This document shows positions 1-7,215 of a stretch of DNA of 10,799 bases, piece after piece. Made by a program: the position numbers and the translations under genes. The DNA comes from Frankiaceae bacterium. GTDB taxonomy: Bacteria > Actinomycetota > Actinomycetes > Mycobacteriales > SCTD01. Position 1 is the first letter of the stretch. Each line of letters starts with the position of its first letter. The notes below the pieces were generated by a model. That model searched no databases, had not been told where the DNA came from, and saw only the letters and a list, made by a program, of their open reading frames with translations. The DNA lies in NCBI GenBank assembly GCA_026786045.1, contig JAJAYV010000433.1, positions 1-10,799 on the forward strand, in the 5' to 3' direction.

Positions 1-31
1 CCTCAGGAAGGGGGGACGCGGGCTCTCTGGT

Positions 32-53
32 GGTCCGGCGTGTGCGCCGGACC
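32..53 (-). terminator. Perfect hairpin downstream of rpsQ
   Basis: Arms GGTCCGGCG and CGCCGGACC form nine perfect pairs around a CACA loop, 25 bases after the rpsQ stop. A smaller 5-bp hairpin (CCCTG/CAGGG, 61-75) precedes it. There is no U-tract. It may be a terminator, an attenuator or a processing/stability structure between rpsQ and the expected rplN. Confidence 0.5.
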
Positions 54-78
54 GGGTGGTCCCTGCCGAGCAGGGGGC

Positions 79-381
79 TTACTTGGCCTTCTCGAGGATC
101 TCGACGACGCGCCAGCGCTTGGTGGCCGACAGCGGGCGGGTCTCCATGAGCAGGACCCGGTCGCCGACGCCGCAGCCGTTCGCCTCGTCGTGCGCCTTGA
201 GCTTGTTGGTACGGCGCAGGGTCTTCTTGTACAACGGGTGCTGGACCCGGTCCTCGACGGCAACGACGACGGTCTTGTCCATCTTGTCGCTGACGACCAG
301 GCCCTCACGGGTCTTGCGGAAGCCTCGCGACTCCTCAACGCCGGTGCTGGTCTCGCTCATCCCTGTAGTTCCTTCGCTCAT
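79..381 (-). CDS. rpsQ: 30S ribosomal protein uS17 (S17)
   Basis: Primary 16S rRNA-binding protein of the small subunit; an OB-fold protein that helps organise the 5' and central domains during assembly. The translation is 100 residues from the ATG at 379-381. The family core runs from about residue 21 (FRKTREGLVVSDKMDKTVVV) to the C-terminal RVVEILEKAK, with a conserved HPLYKK segment near 48-53. The first ATG overlaps the rpmC stop as ATGA, favouring translational coupling. A second ATG at 358-360 (residue 8) has a better-placed AAGGA about 8 bases upstream and would give a 93-residue protein starting MSETSTG, closer to the usual length. Either start could be used; the N-terminal 20 residues are variable in the family. 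Last S10-operon gene visible; rplN is expected beyond the window edge. The product is certain, the start is not. Confidence 0.96.
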   Translation of the reverse strand: MSEGTTGMSETSTGVEESRGFRKTREGLVVSDKMDKTVVVAVEDRVQHPLYKKTLRRTNKLKAHDEANGCGVGDRVLLMETRPLSATKRWRVVEILEKAK

Positions 382-611
382 GCGGCACCACCCGTGGACT
401 CCTTGCGGACGATGCCGAGCTCGCGCTCGCGCATGACCGTGTAGATCCGGGCGATGTCACGCCGCACGTGGTGCAGCCGTCGGTTGTTGTCGAGCTGGCC
501 GGTGGCGACCTGGAAGCGCAGGTTGAACAGCTCCTCCTTGGACTCCGCCAGCCGGGTGACCAGCTCTCCGTCGTTCAGGTCGCGGATCTCGGCCGCAGTC
601 GTCTCGGCCAT
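378..611 (-). CDS. rpmC: 50S ribosomal protein uL29 (L29)
   Basis: Small large-subunit protein that sits near the polypeptide exit beside uL23, where trigger factor and SRP dock. The 77-residue product is a two-helix antiparallel hairpin: the first helix covers about residues 13-36 (DLNDGEL through KEELFNLRFQ), the turn contains the hallmark ATGQLDN at 36-42, and the second helix carries RLHHVRRDIARI. Length is normal for actinobacteria. The ATG overlaps the rplP stop by one base (TGATG) and its own stop overlaps the rpsQ ATG (ATGA), so it is translationally coupled on both sides. A GAGG motif lies about 10 bases before the start, inside the end of rplP. Nothing odd. Confidence 0.97.
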   Translation of the reverse strand: MAETTAAEIRDLNDGELVTRLAESKEELFNLRFQVATGQLDNNRRLHHVRRDIARIYTVMRERELGIVRKESTGGAA

Positions 612-1027
612 CAGTCACTCACCTCACGCGTGATGAAGCGGCACTTCATCGGCAGCTTGTGCATGGCCCGGCGCATGGCCTCGCGGGCCAGCGGCTCCGG
701 GGGGCCGGCGAGCTCGAAGAGCACGCGGCCGGGCTTGATGTTGGCCACCCACCACTCGGGCGAGCCCTTGCCGGAGCCCATGCGGGTCTCGGCCGGCTTC
801 TTGGTGAGCGGACGGTCCGGGTACACGTTGATCCACACCTTGCCGCCTCGGCGGATGTGGCGGGTCATCGCGATACGGGCCGACTCGATCTGGCGGTTCG
901 TCAGGTAGGCCGGCTCGAGGGCCTGGATGCCGTACTCGCCGAACGCCAGCTGCGTACCGCCCTTGGCTGCACCGCTGCGGTCCGGGTGGTGCTGCTTGCG
1001 GTGCTTGACCCTGCGGGGGATCAGCAT
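611..1027 (-). CDS. rplP: 50S ribosomal protein uL16 (L16)
   Basis: Late-assembling large-subunit protein at the base of the central protuberance, contacting 23S rRNA near the A-site tRNA; needed for peptidyl-transferase activity and for binding of several factors. The 138-residue product starts MLIPRRVKHRKQHH and contains the family signatures GGKVWINVYPDRPLTKKPAE (61-80) and TRMGSGKGSPEWWVA (81-95). Arg82 in the TRMGSGKG loop corresponds to the arginine hydroxylated by YcfD in E. coli (family knowledge; no hydroxylase is visible here). The start is ATG, two bases after the rpsC stop, with a GGAGG at 1035-1039 inside the end of rpsC and 7 bases of spacing. Length and sequence are typical. 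Confidence 0.98.
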   Translation of the reverse strand: MLIPRRVKHRKQHHPDRSGAAKGGTQLAFGEYGIQALEPAYLTNRQIESARIAMTRHIRRGGKVWINVYPDRPLTKKPAETRMGSGKGSPEWWVANIKPGRVLFELAGPPEPLAREAMRRAMHKLPMKCRFITREVSD

Positions 1028-1029
1028 GG

Positions 1030-2064
1030 TCAGGCCTCCGTGTCAGGGGTCGGCGGGCCATCGACGGACGGCTCGGTCTCGGTCGCGGCGGTCGCCGGGG
1101 CAACAGCCTCGGCCGGTGCGCCGGCGGCGGACGCCTCGGTGCTGGAGGTGGCGGGGCCGCCCTCGGACTCGGCACTGTTCACCTCGGTCACCGGGACCGC
1201 GGGGGTCTCGGCGACGTCGGCGGAGCGCTCGACGGGAGCGTTGGCCAGCTCGGCCTCGGCGGTCGGCAGGACGACGTCGCCGTCGGTCTGCGGGGCGCCC
1301 GGGGACTCGGCCTGGCGGCCGGCGTCGGTGCCGCCGGCGGTGGTGCCGGTGCTGCCGGAGCGCGGGCCGCGGCGGGCCGGGCGGTCACGGCGCAGCTGGC
1401 GCTGCTCGGCCTCCTGCTGATCGCGCTCGACGCGGCTCTGGACGACGTCGCCCTTGTAGATCCAGACCTTGACGCCGATGCGGCCGAAGGTGGTCTTCGC
1501 CTCGTAGATGCCGTAGTCGATGTTCGCGCGCAGCGTGTGCAGCGGGACGCGACCCTCGCGGTAGAACTCCGAGCGGCTCATCTCCGCACCGCCGAGGCGG
1601 CCGGCGCACTGGACCCGGATGCCCTTGACGCCCGGGTTCTTCATGGCCGACTGCATCGACTTGCGCATCGCGCGGCGGAAGCTGACGCGGCTCGAGAGCT
1701 GCTCGGCCACGCCCTGGGCGACGAGCTGCGCGTCGGACTCGGGGTTCTTGACCTCGAGGATGTTGAGCTGGACCTGCTTGCCGGTCAGCTTCTCGAGGTC
1801 GCCGCGGATGCGGTCGGCCTCGGCGCCGCGACGGCCGATGACGATGCCGGGACGCGCCGTGTGGATGTCCACGCGGACGCGGTCACGGGTGCGCTCGATC
1901 TCGACCTTGGAGATGCCGGCGCGCTCCATGCCCTTGCCCATCATGCGGCGGATCGCGACGTCCTCCTTGACGTACTCCGCATAGTTCTTGTCGGCGTACC
2001 AGCGGGAGACCCAGTCGGTCGTGATCCCGAGCCGGAACCCGTGGGGGTTGACCTTCTGGCCCAC
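1030..2064 (-). CDS. rpsC: 30S ribosomal protein uS3 (S3) with long acidic C-terminal tail
   Basis: Head protein of the small subunit lining the mRNA entry channel, where uS3, uS4 and uS5 form the ribosomal mRNA-unwinding site. The start is the GTG at 2062-2064 giving MGQKVNPHGFRLGITTDW, overlapping the rplV TAG by one base; the open frame runs further upstream but that part is not S3. The type II KH domain carries GxxG as G77-R-R-G80 after RPGIVI, and the C-terminal domain includes GVKGIRVQCAGRLGGAEMSR (145-164) and GVKVWIYKGDVV. The product is 344 residues; the conserved core ends near 230, whereas bacterial S3 is usually about 210-280 long. The tail is first basic (RRDRPARRGPR), then from 246 to 344 has 19 acidic and 2 basic residues in an Ala/Thr/Pro/Ser-rich background, so it is probably disordered. 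C-terminally extended S3 is known in actinobacteria; this is a long example. Confidence 0.97.
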   Translation of the reverse strand: MGQKVNPHGFRLGITTDWVSRWYADKNYAEYVKEDVAIRRMMGKGMERAGISKVEIERTRDRVRVDIHTARPGIVIGRRGAEADRIRGDLEKLTGKQVQLNILEVKNPESDAQLVAQGVAEQLSSRVSFRRAMRKSMQSAMKNPGVKGIRVQCAGRLGGAEMSRSEFYREGRVPLHTLRANIDYGIYEAKTTFGRIGVKVWIYKGDVVQSRVERDQQEAEQRQLRRDRPARRGPRSGSTGTTAGGTDAGRQAESPGAPQTDGDVVLPTAEAELANAPVERSADVAETPAVPVTEVNSAESEGGPATSSTEASAAGAPAEAVAPATAATETEPSVDGPPTPDTEA

Positions 2065-2475
2065 TAGCGGGCACCTGCCTTCTTCGTCGTGGTGGCTGTG
2101 TGCGCCTTGCCGTCGCTGGGACGGATCGAGACGACCACCGTGATGTGGCTCGTGCGCTTGCGGATGCGGTACGCGCGGCCCTGGGCGCGGGGACGGAAGC
2201 GCTTGAGGGTCGGGCCCTCGTCGACGTACGCCTGGCTGATGTACAGCGCGGACGGGTCGAGCTGCTTGTTGTGCTCGGCGTTTGCCGCAGCGCTCGCGAT
2301 CACCTTGGCGATCGGCTCGCTGGCGGCCTGCGGCTGGAAGCGGAGCTGGTCCAGCGCGGGCTGCACGTCCATGCCGCGCACCAGGTCGATGACGCGACGG
2401 CACTTGGTCGGCGTCATGCGCAGATAGCGCAGCTGCGCCAGCGCCGAGTCGTCGGCCAGGTGGCGGGTCTTGTTC

Positions 2476-2483
<8 letters not shown>
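2064..2483 (-). CDS. rplV: 50S ribosomal protein uL22 (L22)
   Basis: Large-subunit protein that contacts all six 23S rRNA domains; its extended beta-hairpin lines the nascent-peptide tunnel opposite uL4 near the macrolide-binding constriction. The product is 139 residues. The globular domain includes RYLRMTPTKCRRVIDLVRG (19-37) and AAANAEHN (66-72 region); the tunnel hairpin corresponds to about 88-110 (DEGPTLKRFRPRAQGRAYRI), followed by the conserved strand RTSHITVVVS. The C-terminal Lys/Thr-rich tail is short. The GTG start at 2481-2483 gives MAENKTRH, lies inside the end of rpsS (8-base overlap), and has a GGAGG 7 bases upstream. Its TAG stop shares one base with the rpsC GTG. No macrolide-resistance type change (insertion or deletion in the hairpin) is obvious by eye. 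Confidence 0.97.
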
Positions 2484-2757
<274 letters not shown>

Positions 2758-2769
2758 CGCTGCTTACCC

Positions 2770-3603
2770 CTAGCGCTTCTTGTTGGTCTTGCGGCGGCGG
2801 ACGATCATCGCGTCACTGGGCTTGCGGCGACGGGTGCGGCCCTCGGGCTTTCCGGCCGGGTTCACCGGGTGGCGACCACCGGAGGTCTTGCCCTCACCAC
2901 CACCGTGCGGGTGGTCGACCGGGTTCATGGCGACACCGCGGACGGTCGGGCGCTTGCCCTTCCAGCGCATCCGGCCGGCCTTGCCCCAGTTGATGTTGGA
3001 CTGCTCGGCGTTGCCCACCTCGCCGACCGTGGCGCGGCAGCGCAGGTCGACGTTGCGGATCTCGCCGGAGGGCATGCGGAGCTGGGCGTGCGGCCCATCC
3101 TTGGCGACGAGCTGGACGCTCGCGCCGGCGGAGCGGGCGATCTTCGCGCCGCCACCGGGCCGGAGCTCGATGTTGTGCACGGTGGTACCGGTGGGGATGT
3201 TGCGCAGCGGCAGGGCATTGCCCGGCTTGATGTCGGCGTTGGGGCCGGCCTCGACGGTGTCGCCCTGCTTCAGGCCCTTGGGCGCCACGATGTAGCGCTT
3301 CTCGCCGTCGGCGTAGTGCAGCAGCGCGATGCGGGCGGTGCGGTTCGGGTCGTACTCGATGTGAGCGACCTTGGCCGGCACGCCGTCCTTGTCGTGGCGA
3401 CGGAAGTCGATGAGGCGGTACGCGCGCTTGTGACCGCCGCCCTGGTGGCGCGTGGTGATGCGCCCGTGGGCGTTGCGGCCGCCCTTGCCGTGCAGCGGAC
3501 GGACCAGCGACTTCTCGGGGGTGTCGCGGGTGATCTCGGCGAAGTCGGCCACCGACGAGCCACGACGGCCCGGGGTGGTCGGCTTGTACTTGCGGATGCC
3601 CAT
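2770..3603 (-). CDS. rplB: 50S ribosomal protein uL2 (L2)
   Basis: One of the most conserved large-subunit proteins; binds 23S rRNA near the peptidyl-transferase centre, is needed for subunit association (bridge B7b) and tRNA binding. The 277-residue product is standard length. N-terminal extension MGIRKYKPTTPGRRGSSVADFAEI, then an OB-like and an SH3-like domain, and the C-terminal signature GVAMNPVDHPHGGGEG at 223-238. The histidine of that motif (His231, in DHPHGGGEG) corresponds to E. coli His229, long implicated in function near the active site. ATG start, 33 bases after rplW, preceded by a full AAGGAGG at 3614-3620 with 10 bases spacing, the best ribosome-binding site in the S10 operon here; this fits re-initiation at one of the few non-overlapping junctions. 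Confidence 0.98.
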   Translation of the reverse strand: MGIRKYKPTTPGRRGSSVADFAEITRDTPEKSLVRPLHGKGGRNAHGRITTRHQGGGHKRAYRLIDFRRHDKDGVPAKVAHIEYDPNRTARIALLHYADGEKRYIVAPKGLKQGDTVEAGPNADIKPGNALPLRNIPTGTTVHNIELRPGGGAKIARSAGASVQLVAKDGPHAQLRMPSGEIRNVDLRCRATVGEVGNAEQSNINWGKAGRMRWKGKRPTVRGVAMNPVDHPHGGGEGKTSGGRHPVNPAGKPEGRTRRRKPSDAMIVRRRKTNKKR

Positions 3604-3613
3604 GTGTGTCTCT

Positions 3614-3620
3614 CCTCCTT
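3614..3620 (-). promoter_or_regulatory. Strong ribosome-binding site of rplB
   Basis: AAGGAGG on the minus strand, complementary to the 3' end of 16S rRNA, 10 bases before the rplB ATG. It lies in the 33-base rplW-rplB spacer, where coupling by overlap is absent, so rplB probably recruits ribosomes independently. Confidence 0.85.
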
Positions 3621-3636
3621 GGTAGCTCCGGCCCCG

Positions 3637-3936
3637 CTAGGAGACCGGGCCCCCGAAGATCTCGATGCGGCCCTCGCGCAGCGTGACGATCGCCCGCTTG
3701 GTGTTGGCGCGCGTGCCGAAGCCGGCCCGCGTGCGCTTGCGCTTGCCCTGGCGGTTGAGCGTGTTGACGTCGCTGACCTTGACGCCGAAGACCTTCTCGA
3801 CCGCGATCTTGATCTGGGTCTTGTTGGCGTCCGGGCGCACGAGGAAGGTGTACTTGTTCTCCTCGAGCAGGCCGTAGCTCTTCTCCGAGATGACCGGGGA
3901 GATGAGGATGTCGCGCGGGTCGGTCAGGTCGCTCAC
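3637..3936 (-). CDS. rplW: 50S ribosomal protein uL23 (L23)
   Basis: Large-subunit protein at the tunnel exit, docking site for trigger factor and SRP. The 99-residue product begins MSDLTDPRDILISPVISEKSY (family N-terminal PVISEKS at 14-20), continues with KYTFLVRPDANKTQIKIAVEKVFGVKV (28-54) and the basic, extended rRNA-binding loop NRQGKRKRTRAGFGTR (61-76), and ends in the strand KRAIVTLREGRIEIF. The start is GTG at 3934-3936, overlapping the rplD stop as GTGA. A G-rich stretch about 6 bases upstream may serve as the ribosome-binding site. Length and sequence are typical of actinobacterial L23. Confidence 0.97.
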   Translation of the reverse strand: MSDLTDPRDILISPVISEKSYGLLEENKYTFLVRPDANKTQIKIAVEKVFGVKVSDVNTLNRQGKRKRTRAGFGTRANTKRAIVTLREGRIEIFGGPVS

Positions 3937-4736
3937 GGCGTGCCCCCGTCGGTGTTGTCAGCCTTGGCCACCGACGGCACGTCGGAGTCGATCTCGTGGG
4001 TGGAGAGGTCCTGACCCGGGGTGGTGCCGGACACCGCAGTCCCTGACTCCGTGCTGGTGGCGCGGGCCTTGGCCCGACGGCCCTTGGGGTTGCCGGCCAG
4101 GAAGGCCTGCAGCGCAGACTCGGTGAACACCACGTCGTCGCTGATGAGCACGTCGTAGGTGTTGAGCTGGCCCGGGGCCAGGATGTGCACGGTGTTGGCG
4201 TTGCGCAGCGACTTCCAGCTGACCTCGTCGGAGCGCTCCGCGACGACCAGCACGTGGTTGCGGGTGCTGATGTCGGCGAGCAGCTTGACGGCGCTCTTGG
4301 TCGACGGCGTGCCGCCGGTGGCGAGCTCGCTGATGACGTGCACGCGGCCGTGCAGCGCCCGGTCGGTGAGGGCACCGCGCAGAGCGGCCACCTTCATCTT
4401 CTTGGGAGTGCGCTGGCTGTAGTCGCGCGGCTTGGGGCCGTGCACGACGCCACCGCCGACGAACTGCGGCGCGCGGGTCGAGCCCTGGCGGGCGCGGCCG
4501 GTGCCCTTCTGGCGGTAGGGCTTGCGGCCACCTCCGCGGACCTCGGCGCGGGTCTTGGTGCTGTGCGTGCCCTGGCGGGCGGCGGCGAGCTGCGCCACGA
4601 CGACCTGGTGGATCGTCGGGATGCTCACCTGCGCGCCGAAGACCTCGACCGGCAGCTCGACGGTGCGGCCCGAAGGGCCGTCCGGCGTGCGGACGTCGAC
4701 CGTGATGGCAGCGGACTGCTCAGTAGCGGTGGTCAC
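3933..4736 (-). CDS. rplD: 50S ribosomal protein uL4 (L4) with extended C-terminus
   Basis: Large-subunit protein whose extended loop forms, with uL22, the narrowest part of the peptide tunnel; in E. coli it is also the autorepressor of the S10 operon through the mRNA leader. The globular domain starts near residue 10 and the tunnel loop is about 60-105, with TRAEVRGGGRKPYRQKGTGRA (62-82) and the conserved GGGVVHGPKPRDY (94-106). The C-terminal globular half (VHVI..., HVLVVAERSD, HILAPGQLNTYDVLISDDVVFTESAL) ends near residue 216. Residues 217-267 form an added tail, first basic (PKGRRAKARA) then Ser/Thr/Asp-rich with seven acidic residues between 227 and 267. The total of 267 exceeds the usual 200-225. 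The GTG start at 4734-4736 overlaps the rplC stop as GTGA. Identity is certain; the role of the tail is unknown to me. Confidence 0.97.
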   Translation of the reverse strand: MTTATEQSAAITVDVRTPDGPSGRTVELPVEVFGAQVSIPTIHQVVVAQLAAARQGTHSTKTRAEVRGGGRKPYRQKGTGRARQGSTRAPQFVGGGVVHGPKPRDYSQRTPKKMKVAALRGALTDRALHGRVHVISELATGGTPSTKSAVKLLADISTRNHVLVVAERSDEVSWKSLRNANTVHILAPGQLNTYDVLISDDVVFTESALQAFLAGNPKGRRAKARATSTESGTAVSGTTPGQDLSTHEIDSDVPSVAKADNTDGGTP

Positions 4737-5413
4737 TTGGCCACACCACCCTTCCCGAGGCCGCCCTTGGCGGCGGTGCGGACGAGGACCATGCCGCCGC
4801 GGGGACCGGGGACGGCGCCCTTGATGAGCAGCAGGCCGCGCTCGGCGTCCACGGCGTGGACCGTGAGGTTCTGCGTGGTCGTGCGGACGTGGCCCATCCG
4901 ACCTGCCATGCGGGTGCCCTTGAAGACACGGGCAGGCGTGGCGCAGGCGCCGATGGAGCCGGGCTTGCGGTGCGCGCGGTGGACACCGTGGGAGGCGCCT
5001 AGGCCCTTGAAGTTGTGACGCTTCATGACACCGGCGTAGCCCTTGCCCTTGCTGGTGCCGACGACATCGACGACCAGCTTGGCGCCCTCGGTGGGGGCGA
5101 AGAGCTCAGCGGTGATCTCGTCGCCGACGGTGTAGCCGGAGACGTCGTCGGTGCGGATCTCGACGAGGTAGCGACGCGGCGGCACGCCCGCCTTGGCGAA
5201 GTGCCCGGCCTCGGGCTTGTTCACCTTGCGCGGGTCGATCGCGCCGTACGCGATCTGGACGGCGCTGTAGCCGTCCTTCTCGGGGGTGCGGACCTGGGTG
5301 ACCACGCACGGCCCGGCCTTGACGACCGTGACCGGGATGATCCGGTTGTTGGCGTCGAAGACCTGGGTCATGCCCAGCTTCTCGCCCAGGACGCCCTGGG
5401 ATGTGTTCGGCAT
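4733..5413 (-). CDS. rplC: 50S ribosomal protein uL3 (L3)
   Basis: Early-assembling large-subunit protein whose long loop reaches towards the peptidyl-transferase centre and the sarcin-ricin region. The 226-residue product begins MPNTSQGVLGEKLGMTQVFD; the GVLGEKLGMTQ block at 7-17 is diagnostic. The central extension is about 118-175 (SKGKGYAGVMKRHNF, GASHGVHRAHRKPGSIG, TPARVFKGTRMAGRMG), and the C-terminal barrel carries LLLIKGAVPGPRGG at 194-207. ATG start ten bases after the rpsJ stop; the rpsJ TAG is itself the start of a TAGGGA ribosome-binding region 8 bases before the ATG. The N-terminus is a few residues shorter than in some relatives, but no other in-frame start is better supported. 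Confidence 0.97.
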   Translation of the reverse strand: MPNTSQGVLGEKLGMTQVFDANNRIIPVTVVKAGPCVVTQVRTPEKDGYSAVQIAYGAIDPRKVNKPEAGHFAKAGVPPRRYLVEIRTDDVSGYTVGDEITAELFAPTEGAKLVVDVVGTSKGKGYAGVMKRHNFKGLGASHGVHRAHRKPGSIGACATPARVFKGTRMAGRMGHVRTTTQNLTVHAVDAERGLLLIKGAVPGPRGGMVLVRTAAKGGLGKGGVAK

Positions 5414-5423
5414 CGTCGCGTCC

Positions 5424-5732
5424 CTACAGCTTGATCTCGATGTCGACGCCCGCCGGCAGGTCGAGTCGCATGAGCGAGTCGACCGTCTTCGGCGTGGGGT
5501 CGAGGATGTCGATGAGGCGCTTGTGAGTACGCATCTCGAAGTGCTCCCGCGAATCCTTGTACTTGTGCGGCGAGCGGATGACGCAGTACACGTTCTTCTC
5601 GGTCGGCAGCGGCACCGGTCCCGCGACCTGAGCGCCCGTGCGTGTCACCGTCTCGACGATCTTGCGCGCCGAGCTGTCGATGACCTCGTGGTCGTAGGCC
5701 TTGAGCCTGATGCGGATCTTCTGTCCCGCCAT
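5424..5732 (-). CDS. rpsJ: 30S ribosomal protein uS10 (S10 / NusE)
   Basis: Small-subunit head protein that also acts as NusE: with NusB it joins the antitermination complex on rRNA transcripts, and it links NusG to the leading ribosome. The 102-residue product starts MAGQKIRIRLKAYDHEVID and keeps the family core SSARKIVETVTRTGAQVAGP (20-39), PLPTEKNVYCVIRSPHKYKDS (41-61) and HFEMRTHKRLIDILDPT (64-80). The ribosome-anchoring loop is roughly 46-68. ATG start preceded by GGGAAAG at 5739-5745 with 6 bases spacing. First gene of the S10 operon, 209 bases after tuf, behind a terminator-like hairpin and a leader hairpin, which implies its own promoter. Length is typical. Confidence 0.98.
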   Translation of the reverse strand: MAGQKIRIRLKAYDHEVIDSSARKIVETVTRTGAQVAGPVPLPTEKNVYCVIRSPHKYKDSREHFEMRTHKRLIDILDPTPKTVDSLMRLDLPAGVDIEIKL

Positions 5733-5747
5733 GGATGGCTTTCCCGT

Positions 5748-5770
5748 CTTCGACCGGTGAACCGGCCAAG
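5748..5770 (-). promoter_or_regulatory. Leader hairpin just upstream of rpsJ
   Basis: On the minus strand the arms CTTGGCCGG and CCGGTCGAAG pair around a TTCA loop: nine pairs including one G-U wobble, with one bulged G. It ends 15 bases before the rpsJ ATG, just upstream of the GGGAAAG ribosome-binding site. The pairing is read directly from the sequence; a role in S10-operon control (for example as an L4-responsive element, by analogy with E. coli) is inference only. Confidence 0.5.
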
Positions 5771-5897
5771 GTCAAATGGTGCCGCTGGAGATTCGAACTG
5801 GGACTTCGTCCTCCCCACGCGGTCGGGTGTGTCGTCCCCCGTGCGCGAGACACAGGTTCCTACAAGCCGGGCGGGGGCCGATTGCTTCCTGGGGGCC

Positions 5898-5927
5898 GGG
5901 GCGATCGGGGGTGACCCTGACCGCCCC
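5898..5927 (-). terminator. GC-rich terminator-like hairpin after tuf
   Basis: Fourteen bases after the tuf stop, minus-strand arms GGGGCGGTC and GATCGCCCC form nine pairs (one G-U) and enclose a smaller GGG/CCC stem. There is no U-tract, as is common for actinobacterial hairpin terminators. It likely ends or attenuates str-operon transcription before the S10 operon. Confidence 0.65.
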
Positions 5928-5941
5928 GTCCCGGAGAGGTG

Positions 5942-7135
<1,194 letters not shown>

Positions 7136-7144
7136 CTGGCCGGT

Positions 7145-7150
7145 CTCCTT
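7145..7150 (-). promoter_or_regulatory. Ribosome-binding site of tuf
   Basis: AAGGAG on the minus strand, 9 bases before the ATG at 7135. It decides the tuf start: the same frame is open for more than 170 codons upstream, but only this ATG combines a good site with the EF-Tu N-terminus. Confidence 0.85.
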
Positions 7151-7215
7151 CAGTGCGGTGGTTGCCGTACGACGTCTGCGTCGAAGGCCGGGGGTACTGC
7201 GTGGTGTCGCGGGAC

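Noticed and set aside
2065..2403. In-frame upstream extension of rpsC
   Set aside because: It overlaps rplV completely in another frame; MGQKVNPHGF at the GTG is the canonical S3 N-terminus.
5777..5855. A complete tRNA gene in the tuf-rpsJ interval
   Set aside because: Only a 3'-end-like stretch is present; the T-stem and acceptor do not pair and no D-arm or anticodon arm can be drawn.
7170..7183. Five-bp hairpin CGACG/CGTCG in the fusA-tuf spacer
   Set aside because: Short and expected by chance in GC-rich DNA; not strong enough to call a terminator.
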